Positions 1-10,009 of a stretch of 64,000 bases of DNA are shown in pieces. The stretch lies in contig NZ_CP096040.1 of assembly GCF_023935105.1 (NCBI RefSeq), positions 4,445,001-4,509,000 on the forward strand, in the 5' to 3' direction. The first letter of the stretch is position 1. Each line of letters starts with the position of its first letter. Origin of the DNA: Caulobacter segnis. Lineage in GTDB: Bacteria > Pseudomonadota > Alphaproteobacteria > Caulobacterales > Caulobacteraceae. The position numbers and the translations under genes are program-made. The notes under the pieces were generated by a model. It had not been told where the DNA came from and searched no databases. It saw nothing but the letters and a program-made list of their open reading frames with translations.

Positions 1-920
1 CCGCCCGCCAGCAGCATCAGGTGGCCGCGCGGGTCGGTGAACATCGGCCGCATGTAGGCGGGCGAGGTGATGCTGATCAGGGTGACGACGCCGGGCGGCA
101 GCGCGCCGATGATCATGGCCGAGGCGACCGCTTCGGCCGACAGCGCCTTGATCTTCTCCTTCATCAGCTTGCGGGCGCGCAGCACGCCGGACAGGTTGTT
201 CAGCGCCTCGGCCAGGTTGCCGCCGGTCTTCTGCTGGATGGCCAGCACGATCGCGAAGAAGCGCAGTTCGCTGGTCGGCATGCGCTCGTGCATCTTGTCC
301 AGAGCCGCATCCATCGGCACGCCCATGCCGAGGTTCTCGGTCAGCACCCGGAACTCCCCGGCCAGGGGCTCGGGGCTCTCCTTGCCGATGATCTTCAGGC
401 AGTCGTGGACCGGCAGGCCCGACTTGACGCCGCGCACGATGATGTCGATGGCGTCCGGGAAGGCGGCCGTGAACTTGGCGGTGCGGCCCTTGGCCAGGAT
501 GGCGAGCACCCAGCGCGGCAGGCCCGCCCCGGCGGCGAAGCCCGCGCCCAGGGCGATCAGCGGCGCCTGGCGCAGCAGCAGGAACATCATCGCCACGAAG
601 AGACCCAGCACGCCGCTGACGATCCAGAACATCCGGACGTTGTCGCCCAGGCCGGCCGCCTGCATGCGCGAGCCGATGCTGAGTAGGCTCTTCTTCTGCT
701 TTCGCTCCTGCTCCTTCAGCGCCTTGAGGATGGCCTGGCGGCGGGCGTCGGGGGTGTTGGCGGCGGCCTTGTCGCGCGCGCCGGCCTGGCGCGCGGCGCC
801 GCGCACGACCAGCTGGGCGCGCTTGGAGGCCTTGGCCGAACCGCCGTCGCCGCCGGCGAAGGCCAGGCCAAGGCCCGCGATCATCAGGAAGCCCAGGACG
901 CCGGCGATCACGTACAGCAT
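1..920 (-). CDS. cpaG: Tad pilus inner-membrane platform protein TadB/CpaG (3' end cut by window)
   Basis: Reading the minus strand from ATG at 920 gives an open frame to the window edge (about 306 residues). It starts with a membrane segment (MLYVIAGVLGFLMIAGLGLAF) and a basic linker, followed by two more hydrophobic stretches. It then has a type II secretion F domain with the typical run TAAFPDAIDIIVRGVKSGLP and later QQKTGGNLAEALNNLS. TadB-type proteins form the inner-membrane platform that works with the CpaF ATPase to assemble Flp pili. The start lies 3 bases after the cpaF stop, so it is the last visible gene of the cpa operon, and tadC (cpaH) would be expected next outside the window. 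The C-terminal end is missing only because of the window boundary. Confidence 0.93.
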   Translation of the reverse strand, partial: MLYVIAGVLGFLMIAGLGLAFAGGDGGSAKASKRAQLVVRGAARQAGARDKAAANTPDARRQAILKALKEQERKQKKSLLSIGSRMQAAGLGDNVRMFWIVSGVLGLFVAMMFLLLRQAPLIALGAGFAAGAGLPRWVLAILAKGRTAKFTAAFPDAIDIIVRGVKSGLPVHDCLKIIGKESPEPLAGEFRVLTENLGMGVPMDAALDKMHERMPTSELRFFAIVLAIQQKTGGNLAEALNNLSGVLRARKLMKEKIKALSAEAVASAMIIGALPPGVVTLISITSPAYMRPMFTDPRGHLMLLAG

Positions 921-923
921 CGC

Positions 924-2429
<1,506 letters not shown>

Positions 2430-3863
2430 CTATCGTTTCTTGAACAGGCCCGAGAACATCGAGGTCTTGTGGACCGGCGGCGGCTCGCGGCGGCTGATCA
2501 GGCGCGCCAGATGCTCGACCCCTTCGGCGGCCTTCGACCTGGCCGCCACCTCGGCCAGCATCTGGCCGTTGTTGGCCGCCTGGCCGTAGGGCTTGGGATC
2601 GAACGGCAGCACCAGCGAGGGGTGGACGCCCAGGGCCTCGCCGAAGTCCTTGACCGGGATCTCGGGACGGCCGGGCACGCCGACCTGGTTCAAGACGAGG
2701 CGCGGCGGCGCGTCGTTGGGCCGCGCGCCGCGCACCAGGTCGATGATGTTCTTGGCGTTGCGCAAGCTGGCCAGGTCCGGCGTGGCCACCACCACCAGGT
2801 CGTCCGACCCGACCAGCACCCGGCGGGTGGCGGCGTTCCAGGCGTGCGGGATGTCCAGCACCACGAAGGGCGCGGCGCCGCGGATCTTCTGGGTGACTTC
2901 CTCGTAGGTGTCGGCGTCGAAGGCGTAGTCGTCTTCCAGCGTCGCCGGCGCCGCGAATAGCGACAGGCGATCGCCGCAGCGGACCATCATGCGATCCATC
3001 AGCACCGGATCCAGCCGCTCGGGCTGGTTCAGGGCGTCCAGCACGCCCTGCAGCGGGTCCTGGTTGAAGTCGAGGCCGGCGGTGCCGAAGGCCAGGTCCA
3101 GGTCGACCAGCACGGTGGCCGTCTCCAGCGTCTCCGCCATCGCCCAGGCGAAGTTGTGGGCCAGGGTCGAGGCCCCCACCCCGCCCTTGGCGCCGACGAA
3201 GGCGATCTGGCGGCCGACGAACGGCGCGGACGGGTCGGCGTACAGGCCACCGATGGCGCGGATCACCTGCAGCGGCGACAGCGGCTGGGTCAGGTACTCG
3301 CTGACCCCTCGGCGCATCAGCTCGCGATAGAGGGCGATGTCGTTGGCCTGGCCGACCACGACCACCTTGGTGCCCGAGTCACAGACCTGGGCCAGGCTGT
3401 CCAGCAGGTGCAGCAGGCGCTGGGCGGTGTCGGTGGTCTCGACCAGGACCAGGGAGGGGGTCGGCTGGTTCTGGTAGAAATCGACGGCCGCCTCCAGCCC
3501 GCCGTCGCGGACGATGGTCGTGGCGCGCGCCATGCGGCGATCGGCGGCCGCGTGCTCGACCAGCGCCGCCGTCTGGGGCCGCGCGCAGAAGGCGTGGATG
3601 GTGATGCGCGGAATGACCGCGTCGCCCAGGCCGTCGTCGGCGATGGGTTCGTGATAGACCGACGCGGCCGGCGTCTCGGCCATGGGACGCGGCGCGCCTT
3701 CGCGCGGAGGGGCCGGCGGGAACTGGGCGAACGGGTCCTCGAAGCCCTCCACGGCCGGCTTCAGCGACGGCGCGGCCGAGCGCCAGGGATCCGACGCGCC
3801 GGTCGTGAACTGGTCGGCGGCGTCGAAGCCCAGGTCGAAGGGATCGTTGTCGGTGGGCCGCAT
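2430..3863 (-). CDS. cpaE: Pilus localisation protein CpaE (MinD/ParA-like ATPase)
   Basis: This is a 477-residue protein. In Caulobacter CpaE marks the pole where the pilus machine assembles. The N-terminal 80 residues are acidic and proline-rich. Residues about 85-210 look like a degenerate receiver domain. The C-terminal half is a MinD-like ATPase with a deviant Walker A (GAKGGVGAS, about residues 224-232) and a DLDLAFGTAGLDF segment. The ATG abuts the cpaD stop without a gap and the stop abuts cpaF. Function is assigned from family and operon position. Confidence 0.95.
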   Translation of the reverse strand: MRPTDNDPFDLGFDAADQFTTGASDPWRSAAPSLKPAVEGFEDPFAQFPPAPPREGAPRPMAETPAASVYHEPIADDGLGDAVIPRITIHAFCARPQTAALVEHAAADRRMARATTIVRDGGLEAAVDFYQNQPTPSLVLVETTDTAQRLLHLLDSLAQVCDSGTKVVVVGQANDIALYRELMRRGVSEYLTQPLSPLQVIRAIGGLYADPSAPFVGRQIAFVGAKGGVGASTLAHNFAWAMAETLETATVLVDLDLAFGTAGLDFNQDPLQGVLDALNQPERLDPVLMDRMMVRCGDRLSLFAAPATLEDDYAFDADTYEEVTQKIRGAAPFVVLDIPHAWNAATRRVLVGSDDLVVVATPDLASLRNAKNIIDLVRGARPNDAPPRLVLNQVGVPGRPEIPVKDFGEALGVHPSLVLPFDPKPYGQAANNGQMLAEVAARSKAAEGVEHLARLISRREPPPVHKTSMFSGLFKKR

Positions 3864-4544
3864 CTACTTGATCGCCTTCGACAAGGCGCCGTTGGCCTGC
3901 TCGTCCTTGGCCGAGCTGGTGATCTCGCCCTTGCGGTACTTGCCGAACACGGTGTCGCGGCGGCCCGCGTCGGGCGGCGTCATGTCGCGCGGCCGGACCA
4001 GGTCCTCGGGATTGGCGACCTGCGCCGCCAGGTTGGCGGCGACGGCGCAGCCGAAGTTGTCGTAGGCCTCGTTGTTGCGGGTGGCCGCCAGGTTGCCCCA
4101 GCGCTGGCCGCACTTGATCGGCTCGACCGCGTGGCCGACGAAGCCGACGCGGATGACGGCGTCGTCGGGGCCGGCCGGATCGAAGCCGACGACGCGCACG
4201 CGCGCGGCCGGCGCGCCCAGGGCGATCAGGCGCTCGCGGATCTGGACGGCCATGGCGCCGGCGGCGTTGGGCGCGGTGACGACCAGCTCGCGGGCCTGCG
4301 CCTCCAGCCAGCGCCCCATCAGGCCGTCCAGGGCGGCCGACTGGTTGACCGACAGGCCCACGGCATGGGTCGCCAGCACGATCTCGTCGGGCGCGGCCGT
4401 GACCTTGATCCGGTCCATCCACTGCTGAGTGTCGGTGGCGGCGGTCTTCGAAGGCCCCAGATCCGACGGCGTCGCGGCGCAGGCGGCCAGGGCCGCGAAA
4501 GCCGAGGCCAGGAGGACGATCTTGACGGGGGTGGCGAGCGTCAT
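3864..4544 (-). CDS. cpaD: Pilus assembly lipoprotein CpaD
   Basis: This is a 226-residue exported lipoprotein. The N-terminus has a signal peptide ending in a lipobox (FAALAAC), so Cys of the LAAC site is the probable lipidated residue. The body resembles the CpaD/TadE-neighbour family that supports the outer-membrane secretin CpaC. It contains the family-like run GQRWGNLAATRNNEAYDNFGC and RPRDMTPPDAGRRDTVF. The gene sits 8 bases after cpaC and directly before cpaE. The assignment rests on lipobox, size and operon order. Confidence 0.92.
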   Translation of the reverse strand: MTLATPVKIVLLASAFAALAACAATPSDLGPSKTAATDTQQWMDRIKVTAAPDEIVLATHAVGLSVNQSAALDGLMGRWLEAQARELVVTAPNAAGAMAVQIRERLIALGAPAARVRVVGFDPAGPDDAVIRVGFVGHAVEPIKCGQRWGNLAATRNNEAYDNFGCAVAANLAAQVANPEDLVRPRDMTPPDAGRRDTVFGKYRKGEITSSAKDEQANGALSKAIK

Positions 4545-4552
4545 AGGGCGTC

Positions 4553-6298
4553 CTACTCGATCACGTAGCCGACGGGGCCCTGATAGGCCCGCCCGGCGTT
4601 GGCCCCGGCCGGCGCCTTGACCACCTTGTTGAGCCGCCCCAGCAGGACCGTGCTCATGTCGCTAGCGATGTCCAGGCCGTCGGCCGGCGTCTGCAGGTTC
4701 CGCGGCTTGGTCGGGTCGACGATGTACGGCGTGACGATGATGACCAGCTCGGTCTGGCCGTCCAGATAGTCGCGCGAGCGGAACAGCGAGCCCAGGATCG
4801 GCAGGCTGGTCATGCCCGGCAGCGAGTCGACGGTCTGCTTGGTGGTCTGGTGCAACAGGCCCGCGATCATGAACGAGCCGCCGGACGGCATCTCGACCGT
4901 GGTCTCGGCGCGGCGCACCGACAGGCCCGGCACGGTCAGGGTCGTGGTGGCGTTGCCGCTGCCGCCGGCGGCCAGGGTGAAGGCGCCCAGGCTGGAAAGC
5001 TCGGAGACCTCGGTGGAGATCTTCAGCGAGATGCGGCCGCCCGACATCACCAACGGGGTGTAGCCCAGGCCCACGCCGTACGGCTTGAACTCGATCGTCA
5101 CCTTGCCGGTGGAGTCGCTGCCGGTCGGGACGGGGAACTCGCCGCCGACCAGGAAGTGGCCGGCCTCGCCCGACACGGCCGTCAGGTTCGGCTCGGCCAG
5201 GGTGCGGACCAGGCCCACGCGCTCGAAGGCCTGCAGGCAGGCGTTCAGGTCGTTGCCGGTGACGGTCTGCCAGGCGGTGGAGGCGGCGGACGACAGCACG
5301 GTGCTCAGCGCGCTGGACACTCCGCTGGACGTGCTGGCGTTGTTGGAATTGGTCGTCGTCACGCCGTTGGCGTCGACGGTGGTCCCCGAGACGACATTGC
5401 TGACGCTGGCGCCGTTCGACGCGGTCGAACCGGTCTGGTTCGAGGCGCTGGCGTTGCTGGTGTGGTTCGTCGCGCGGATGGTGTCGCGGCCGTAGCAGGC
5501 GCCGCCGCCGCCCAGCAGCGTGTTGTTGACGCCGTAGGTGTTGACGCGCGACAGGCTGTAGGACTTGGCGCCGTCGTTCAGCAGGTTGCTGGTCGAGATG
5601 CCCAGCTGCTTGATCACGTTGCGCTGCACCTCGACGATGCGGACCTGCAGCGTCACCTGGTCCTTGCCGCCGATGCTGATCATGTTCAGCACCTTGTCCT
5701 CGCCGCCGACGAAACGGGCGGCGATGCGCGAGGCCATCTCGGATTCGGCGGCCGAGCGAACGGCGCCGGTCAGCACCACGCTGTCGCGGATCGGCCGCAC
5801 GCTCAGCTTGGCGTCCGGCAGGACCTGGTTCAGGGTTTCGGCCAGCTGGTCGACGGGCTGGGTGACCCGGATGTTCAGCGACACGATGCGGCGGCCGGCG
5901 GCGTCGAAGAAGGCCGCGTCGGTCACGCCCTCTGCCAAGCCCACCACATAGATGCGGCGCTTGTCGCGCAGCACCGCGTCGGCCACGACCGGGTTGGTGA
6001 CCAGGAGGTCGCGGACGTCGGTGGGCAGCTCGATGATCGCCGACTTGCCCTTGGCCAGCTCGATGGACGCCGCGTTCTGGTCGGCGGTCAGGGTGACGCG
6101 CGTGACCTGGTCGGCGGGCGCGGTCGTGGCGACCCGCGCGGGCGCCGGACGCGCGACGCGGGCGGCGGGGCGATAGACGTGCGACCCGGAGACCGGACCA
6201 TCGGCCAGGGCCGGCGCGGCCCAGGCCAGGGCCAGGGCCAGCACGGCGGCCGTGGCGAAACCTCGCTTGGCGGACATGGACGCGTTCACCAGGCTCAC
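4553..6298 (-). CDS. cpaC: Outer-membrane secretin CpaC of the Tad pilus
   Basis: CpaC forms the outer-membrane channel for the Flp pilus. A signal peptide (AVLALALAWAAPALA) is followed by the N-terminal pilus-assembly domain and a BON-like region. The secretin core contains VTLQVRIVEVQRNVIKQLGI, LAEPNLTAVSGE and VPGLSVRRAETTVEMPSGG. A Ser/Asn/Thr-rich insert lies in the middle. I chose the GTG at 6298 (581 residues) because it overlaps the expected cpaB stop as GTGA. The ATG at 6277 (574 residues) is an equally possible start, and neither has a strong ribosome site. The frame stays open upstream to 6427, but that translation is arginine-rich and unlike the family, so I excluded it. Confidence 0.93.
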   Translation of the reverse strand: MSLVNASMSAKRGFATAAVLALALAWAAPALADGPVSGSHVYRPAARVARPAPARVATTAPADQVTRVTLTADQNAASIELAKGKSAIIELPTDVRDLLVTNPVVADAVLRDKRRIYVVGLAEGVTDAAFFDAAGRRIVSLNIRVTQPVDQLAETLNQVLPDAKLSVRPIRDSVVLTGAVRSAAESEMASRIAARFVGGEDKVLNMISIGGKDQVTLQVRIVEVQRNVIKQLGISTSNLLNDGAKSYSLSRVNTYGVNNTLLGGGGACYGRDTIRATNHTSNASASNQTGSTASNGASVSNVVSGTTVDANGVTTTNSNNASTSSGVSSALSTVLSSAASTAWQTVTGNDLNACLQAFERVGLVRTLAEPNLTAVSGEAGHFLVGGEFPVPTGSDSTGKVTIEFKPYGVGLGYTPLVMSGGRISLKISTEVSELSSLGAFTLAAGGSGNATTTLTVPGLSVRRAETTVEMPSGGSFMIAGLLHQTTKQTVDSLPGMTSLPILGSLFRSRDYLDGQTELVIIVTPYIVDPTKPRNLQTPADGLDIASDMSTVLLGRLNKVVKAPAGANAGRAYQGPVGYVIE

Positions 6299-7169
6299 GG
6301 GCGCACCGCCACGCTGGTGGTCGCGCCGCCGCGATTGACGCGGACGGTGGAGTCGGCGACGGCGGCCGCGGCGCCGAAGGCTCGCCCAGGTCGGTATAGG
6401 CGCGCAGGGCCAGGGTGACGGGGCCATAGGCCTTGGCGCGGGCCAGGGTCTCGGCCTCGACCGGACCCACCTCGAGGGTGGCGGTGGCCGCGACGATCGC
6501 CTTGGCGTCCTTCTCGGCGACGGCGTTCTGGTCCAGGGCCAGGACGCGGATGTTGCGCAGCACCGTCTCGGCGATGACCACCTTGCCCGCGGCGACGCCG
6601 TCGGCGACGACCGGGGCGTCGCGGGTCGAGACGACGTCGACGCGATCGCCCGGCAGGATGAAGCCGCCCACGGCGGTGTCGGAGGTGACGGGCACGGACA
6701 TGGCCCGCTTGCCGGGATTGAGCACGACCGAGAGGTAGCCGCCCTCGCCGCCGCGCACGATCTTGCGGGCGGTGATCGGCTCGCCGGTCAGGATGGGGTC
6801 ACGGACGATCGCGCCGTCGACGACCTTGGCCGGATCGACGCCGGCCATCTGGTCGGCGGTGGCGGCCAGGGTGGCCTTGGCGGCCTCGACCTTGCCCTCC
6901 GGCGCCGCGCCGTTGGTGATGAAGGCGGCGTTGACCGCCTCGGACGGCCAGGCCTGCCAGGTGACGTCGTCAGCCACCAGGCGCGTGCCGATCGGCAGGT
7001 CGCGCTTGGCGACCAGCACCCGGGTCATGGGTTTACTGGACTCCGCGACGGGCGCGGCGCGCGCGACCGGCGCGACGGACTTCCCGCCCATGGCGCGCTG
7101 CAGGACCAGGGCGAGACCGATGGCCGATACGGCGGCGACCAGGACCATGATGAGACGAACGGGATTCAT
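6295..7169 (-). CDS. cpaB: Pilus assembly protein CpaB, apparent one-base frameshift near the 3' end
   Basis: The frame starting at 7169 has an N-terminal membrane anchor (MVLVAAVSAIGLALVL). It continues with the SAF/CpaB core, including LVAKRDLPIGTRLVADDVTW and GFILPGDRVDVVSTRD. It follows the family until about residue 265 (near 6375-6377), after ...AYTDLGEPS. Read on without correction it runs antisense-like through cpaC for over 500 arginine-rich residues. One extra base near 6375, for example a third G after TCG, restores GAAAAVADSTVRVNRGG... and a TGA at 6295-6297 that overlaps the cpaC GTG, giving 291 residues. A sequencing or assembly error in a G run is the simplest explanation; a true mutation cannot be excluded. 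Confidence 0.85.
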
Positions 7170-7274
7170 GGACGCGGGTTGAAACTCTCGGGTGAGCCGC
7201 GCGACCGCCTTCCGGCATGCGTGCGCGATTCGTCATTCAGCCTTTCTGGCCATCGCCATGTTCGCTTGCACATG

Positions 7275-7290
7275 GTTAACGCCCACTAAA
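7275..7290 (-). promoter_or_regulatory. CtrA-like box upstream of cpaB
   Basis: On the minus strand this reads TTTA-N7-TTAAC, one base off the CtrA consensus TTAA-N7-TTAAC. It lies about 106 bases upstream of the cpaB ATG in the gap between cpaA and cpaB. Pilus genes in Caulobacter belong to the CtrA cell-cycle programme, so this is a plausible activator site for cpaBCDEFG. It is inferred from sequence only. Confidence 0.45.
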
Positions 7291-7361
7291 ATGTTCGCCG
7301 CGTCGCGGGTCGCCAACGCGCGACAGGGTGTCGCGGAAAGGGGTTGGCGCGCGCCGGAAAC

Positions 7362-7874
7362 TCAACCCAGCGCGGCCAGCGCCAGGGCCCCATGCGGGAA
7401 GGCCGCCAGGGCGCCGACGGCGATGGCCACCCCGTACGGCAGGTCGCCGCCGCTGGCGCCCAGCCTGCGCACCCAGGCCGGCGCGCCGGCCACAGCGGGA
7501 GCCAGATAGCCCGAACGCAGGGTCAGGATGGCCAGGGTCAGGCCGCCGCCGGCCAGGGCCGTGAACAGCAGGAACAGCAAGGCGCCCGGCCAGCCCATCC
7601 ACAGGGCGCACACGGCCAGCAGCTTGCCGTCGCCGCCGCCGATCCAGCCGGCCGCGAACATCCCCATGCTCAGCACCAGCGTGGCGAGGCCGACGGCCAG
7701 GCACAGACCGATCTGCGCCAGCGGCGCGCCGCAGACCAGGGCGACCGGAACGAAGGCTGCGATCAGGGCCAGCGAGATCCAGTTGGGGATCGTGTAGCTG
7801 GTCAGGTCCTTCAGGCCGCCGATCACGGCCAAGGCCGGGAAGATCAGCAGCAGCGGGATCTGGATGGCTTGCAT
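7362..7874 (-). CDS. cpaA: Prepilin peptidase CpaA
   Basis: This 170-residue integral membrane protein should cleave the leader of the PilA prepilin (and perhaps the pseudopilins) at the inner membrane. The first catalytic aspartate is in LKDLTSYTIPNW (Asp23), and the second in the GxGD-type motif IGGGDGK (Asp82). Short length without a methylase domain is typical of the Tad-system A24 peptidases. The start at 7874 (MQAIQIPLLL) begins directly with the first membrane helix; the frame is open further upstream but that part is not family-like. It lies between pilA and cpaB on the same strand. Confidence 0.94.
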   Translation of the reverse strand: MQAIQIPLLLIFPALAVIGGLKDLTSYTIPNWISLALIAAFVPVALVCGAPLAQIGLCLAVGLATLVLSMGMFAAGWIGGGDGKLLAVCALWMGWPGALLFLLFTALAGGGLTLAILTLRSGYLAPAVAGAPAWVRRLGASGGDLPYGVAIAVGALAAFPHGALALAALG

Positions 7875-8028
7875 GCGGATGAGCCTTGTTCGGCCTCTGG
7901 GGGGATCGGGCCATTCTGGGCCGGACGGATGAAGCAACCGTTTCCCGGCGAGCAGGACGGCCGCGCCCAAAGAAAAAGGGCCGAGGCTTGGAGCCTCGAC
8001 CCTCTTCTTTTCGAGCGTGCGACGCGGC

Positions 8029-8205
8029 TTAGCTGCTCGGCGTGGCGACCTTGTCGGAGACGTCCTTGAACTTGGCGTTCAGGTTGGTGCCAAGAACGGT
8101 GACGCCCGAGATGATCACGACGGCGATCAGAGCGGCGATCAGGCCGTATTCGATGGCGGTGGCGCCCGATTCATCCTTCAGGAAGCGCGAGACGAACTTG
8201 GTCAT
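8029..8205 (-). CDS. pilA: Flp/PilA major pilin
   Basis: This is a 58-residue type IVb pilin. The leader is short and charged (MTKFVSRFLKDESG). The prepilin peptidase site is after Gly14, giving mature ATAIEYGLIAAL... with the conserved Glu at +5 and Tyr at +6. One hydrophobic helix follows, then a short polar tail. The ATG at 8205 has a good ribosome site (TTTGGAGACC) 6 to 8 bases upstream. The frame stays open upstream but lacks pilin character there. CpaA, encoded next, is the expected processing enzyme. Confidence 0.97.
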   Translation of the reverse strand: MTKFVSRFLKDESGATAIEYGLIAALIAVVIISGVTVLGTNLNAKFKDVSDKVATPSS

Positions 8206-8521
8206 GACTTGGTCTCCAAACCAGAGCTTGTTGATTTGAGGCTCCAAGCCGGTCGACTTGTTCACCCCCGAAAACATGATCACCTTCACGGAACGCATTT
8301 AATGCGCAGTAAATTGGAAATGGTTTATTCGCTATTTATTTTGATTTACTCAAATTCATTATTATCAACCCTTAACCATACAAGCAAAAAGGCGCGAGCA
8401 GTCCTTTCAAGTCAAGCATTTCGCGAGACGACGCTTGGTCGCATGTGATTTCGCCTTATCCTTTTGTTGACCAAAGAAAGGGATGCTCGCGGACATTCGG
8501 ATCCGGGATTCCAAGACCCTC
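8206..8521. promoter_or_regulatory. pilA promoter region with CtrA-like boxes (316 bases, no gene)
   Basis: This gap separates divergent pilA and the CpaC-N-like gene at 8522. Bases 8299-8313 read TTAA-N7-TAAA, one mismatch from the CtrA consensus, about 95 bases upstream of the pilA start. A second, weaker half-site (GTTAA on the minus strand, TTAAC on the plus strand) lies near 8372-8382. The stretch 8300-8390 is strikingly AT-rich for this genome, as expected for an activated promoter. I see no open frame of interest here. Confidence 0.5.
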
Positions 8522-8911
8522 ATGCGTCGCCTTTCACTCGCCATCGCCGCCCTCGCGGCCCTCTCGGGGACCGCCGCCGGCGCCCAGGGCCGCCCGGCCG
8601 ACCTGCCGGTCGCCGCGGGTCAGGCCTCGTACGTCAATCTGGGCGGCGCGGTGCGCGACGTCGTGATCGGCGATCCCAGCATCGCCGACGTCAGCGTCGT
8701 CAACGACCGCACCCTGGTGGTCCTGGGCAAGCGCCCGGGCGTGACCAGCCTGCTGGCCTTCGGGGCGGGCGGCCGCGCCCTGGCCGACCGCCAGGTCGTC
8801 GTCTCGGAGAACGGGGCCGGCTCGGTCACCGTCTATCGCGGCGCCAGCGCCAGCAACTACGCCTGCGCCAGCCAGTGCACGCGCCTGACGCCGACCGCCG
8901 GGACGCCGTAG
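8522..8911 (+). CDS. Exported stand-alone CpaC N-terminal-like domain protein
   Basis: This 129-residue protein has a signal peptide (MRRLSLAIAALAALSGTAAGAQG). A single pilus-assembly N-terminal domain follows, like the one that starts CpaC secretins. Its family-like run is LGGAVRDVVIGDPSIADVSVV, then TLVVLGKRPGVTSLLAFG. It has no secretin barrel, so it is probably a periplasmic accessory factor of the Tad pilus. It is transcribed away from pilA and heads a three-gene set with the two TadE-like genes (7-base gap to the next). The start at 8522 was chosen because it begins the signal peptide; the frame is open to 8483. Confidence 0.8.
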   Translation: MRRLSLAIAALAALSGTAAGAQGRPADLPVAAGQASYVNLGGAVRDVVIGDPSIADVSVVNDRTLVVLGKRPGVTSLLAFGAGGRALADRQVVVSENGAGSVTVYRGASASNYACASQCTRLTPTAGTP

Positions 8912-8918
8912 GCCGCCG

Positions 8919-9440
8919 ATGGTCCGCAGCCTCGCCGACCGCGCCCGACGCCTGGCCGCCCGCTTCGCGCGGGCCGAGCACGGGGCCACGGCCGTCGAGT
9001 TCGCCCTGGTCTCCATCCCCTTCATGGTGCTGATCTTCGCGATCATCGAGCTGGGCCTGGTCTTCCTGGTGTCGCTGACGCTGGAGAACGCGATCGTCGA
9101 CGTGGGCCGCACCATCCGCACCGGCCAGGTCCAGACCACCGGCGGCACCGCCGCCAGCTTCAAGGCCGCCGTCTGCAACAAGATCGGCTGGCTGGGCGGC
9201 GACTGCGACGGCGCCCTGTCCATCGACGTCCGCACCTTCCCCGACTACACGACCGGCGCGACGGCGACCGCGCCGACGACCATGTCCTGGACCCCGGGCG
9301 GGGCGGGCTCGACCGTGCTGATCCGCGCCTACTACACCTGGCCGCTGGTCACGCCGCTGCTGCGGACGGGCCTGCAGGACGTCAGCGGCAAGCGGGTCAT
9401 CTACGCCGCGACGGCCTTCACCAACGAGCCCTACCAATGA
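8919..9440 (+). CDS. TadE-like pseudopilin 1
   Basis: This is a 173-residue protein with a basic N-terminus (RRLAARFARAEHGATAVEF). A prepilin-like cleavage site (G-ATAVEF, Glu at +5) is followed by one hydrophobic helix (LVSIPFMVLIFAIIELGLVF). The C-terminal part is periplasmic and carries two cysteines (VCNKIGW...GDCDG). TadE-family pseudopilins are minor components of Tad pilus systems and are processed by the same peptidase as PilA. It overlaps the next gene by four bases (ATGA at 9437-9440), so the two are translationally coupled. Confidence 0.85.
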   Translation: MVRSLADRARRLAARFARAEHGATAVEFALVSIPFMVLIFAIIELGLVFLVSLTLENAIVDVGRTIRTGQVQTTGGTAASFKAAVCNKIGWLGGDCDGALSIDVRTFPDYTTGATATAPTTMSWTPGGAGSTVLIRAYYTWPLVTPLLRTGLQDVSGKRVIYAATAFTNEPYQ

Positions 9441-10009
9441 GCCGTCGCGCCCATCGCGGCGTCCGCGTCGGCTTTCGGGGCTTCTGGCGCGACCATCGGG
9501 GCGTTTCGGCCGTGGAGTTCGCCCTGATCGCGCCGCTGCTGATCCTGATGTACTGCGGCATGGCCGAGCTGTCCCTGGCGATGATGGCCCAGCGGCGGCT
9601 GTCCAACATCGCCTCGGCGATCGGCGACCTGGTGGCCCAGAACGCCCAGACCGGTCCCGCCAAGACGGCCGACATCTTCAAGATCGGCGACACCATCATG
9701 GCGCCGTTCACGACCACCGCGCTGCAGATGTGCCTGGCCAGCGTGACGTCGGACGCCAAGGGCAAGAACACGGTCGCCTGGTCGCGGGCCTCGGTGTCCG
9801 ACATGGCCAACTGCCCGGCCCAGGACGCGGTCCTGACCGACGTGCCCGCCGGCGTCCTGGCCGCCAGCCAGACGGTGATCCTGGCCCGCGCCAGCTACAC
9901 CTACACGCCGACGATCAAGCTGGTGTTCCCGGGCGGCGTGACCTTCAACCGCACCTTCTATCTGCGCCCGCGCCGGAGCGACGCGGTGATCTGGAACGCG
10001 GCGAGTTAG
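9437..10009 (+). CDS. TadE-like pseudopilin 2
   Basis: This is a 190-residue protein with the same layout as its upstream neighbour: basic start, RDHRGVSAVEFALIAPL with Glu in the pseudopilin position, one membrane helix (LLILMYCGMAELSLAMM), then a periplasmic domain. Start ATG overlaps the upstream stop. Its 3' end overlaps the convergent pabC stop by four bases (10006-10009). Probably a minor pilin or assembly factor of the Tad pilus. Confidence 0.84.
   Translation: MSRRAHRGVRVGFRGFWRDHRGVSAVEFALIAPLLILMYCGMAELSLAMMAQRRLSNIASAIGDLVAQNAQTGPAKTADIFKIGDTIMAPFTTTALQMCLASVTSDAKGKNTVAWSRASVSDMANCPAQDAVLTDVPAGVLAASQTVILARASYTYTPTIKLVFPGGVTFNRTFYLRPRRSDAVIWNAAS

Noticed and set aside
4662..6374. 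Long minus-strand frame continuing from cpaB through cpaC
   Set aside because: Arginine/proline-rich shadow translation of cpaC produced by the frameshift; the real cpaB end lies in the neighbouring frame.
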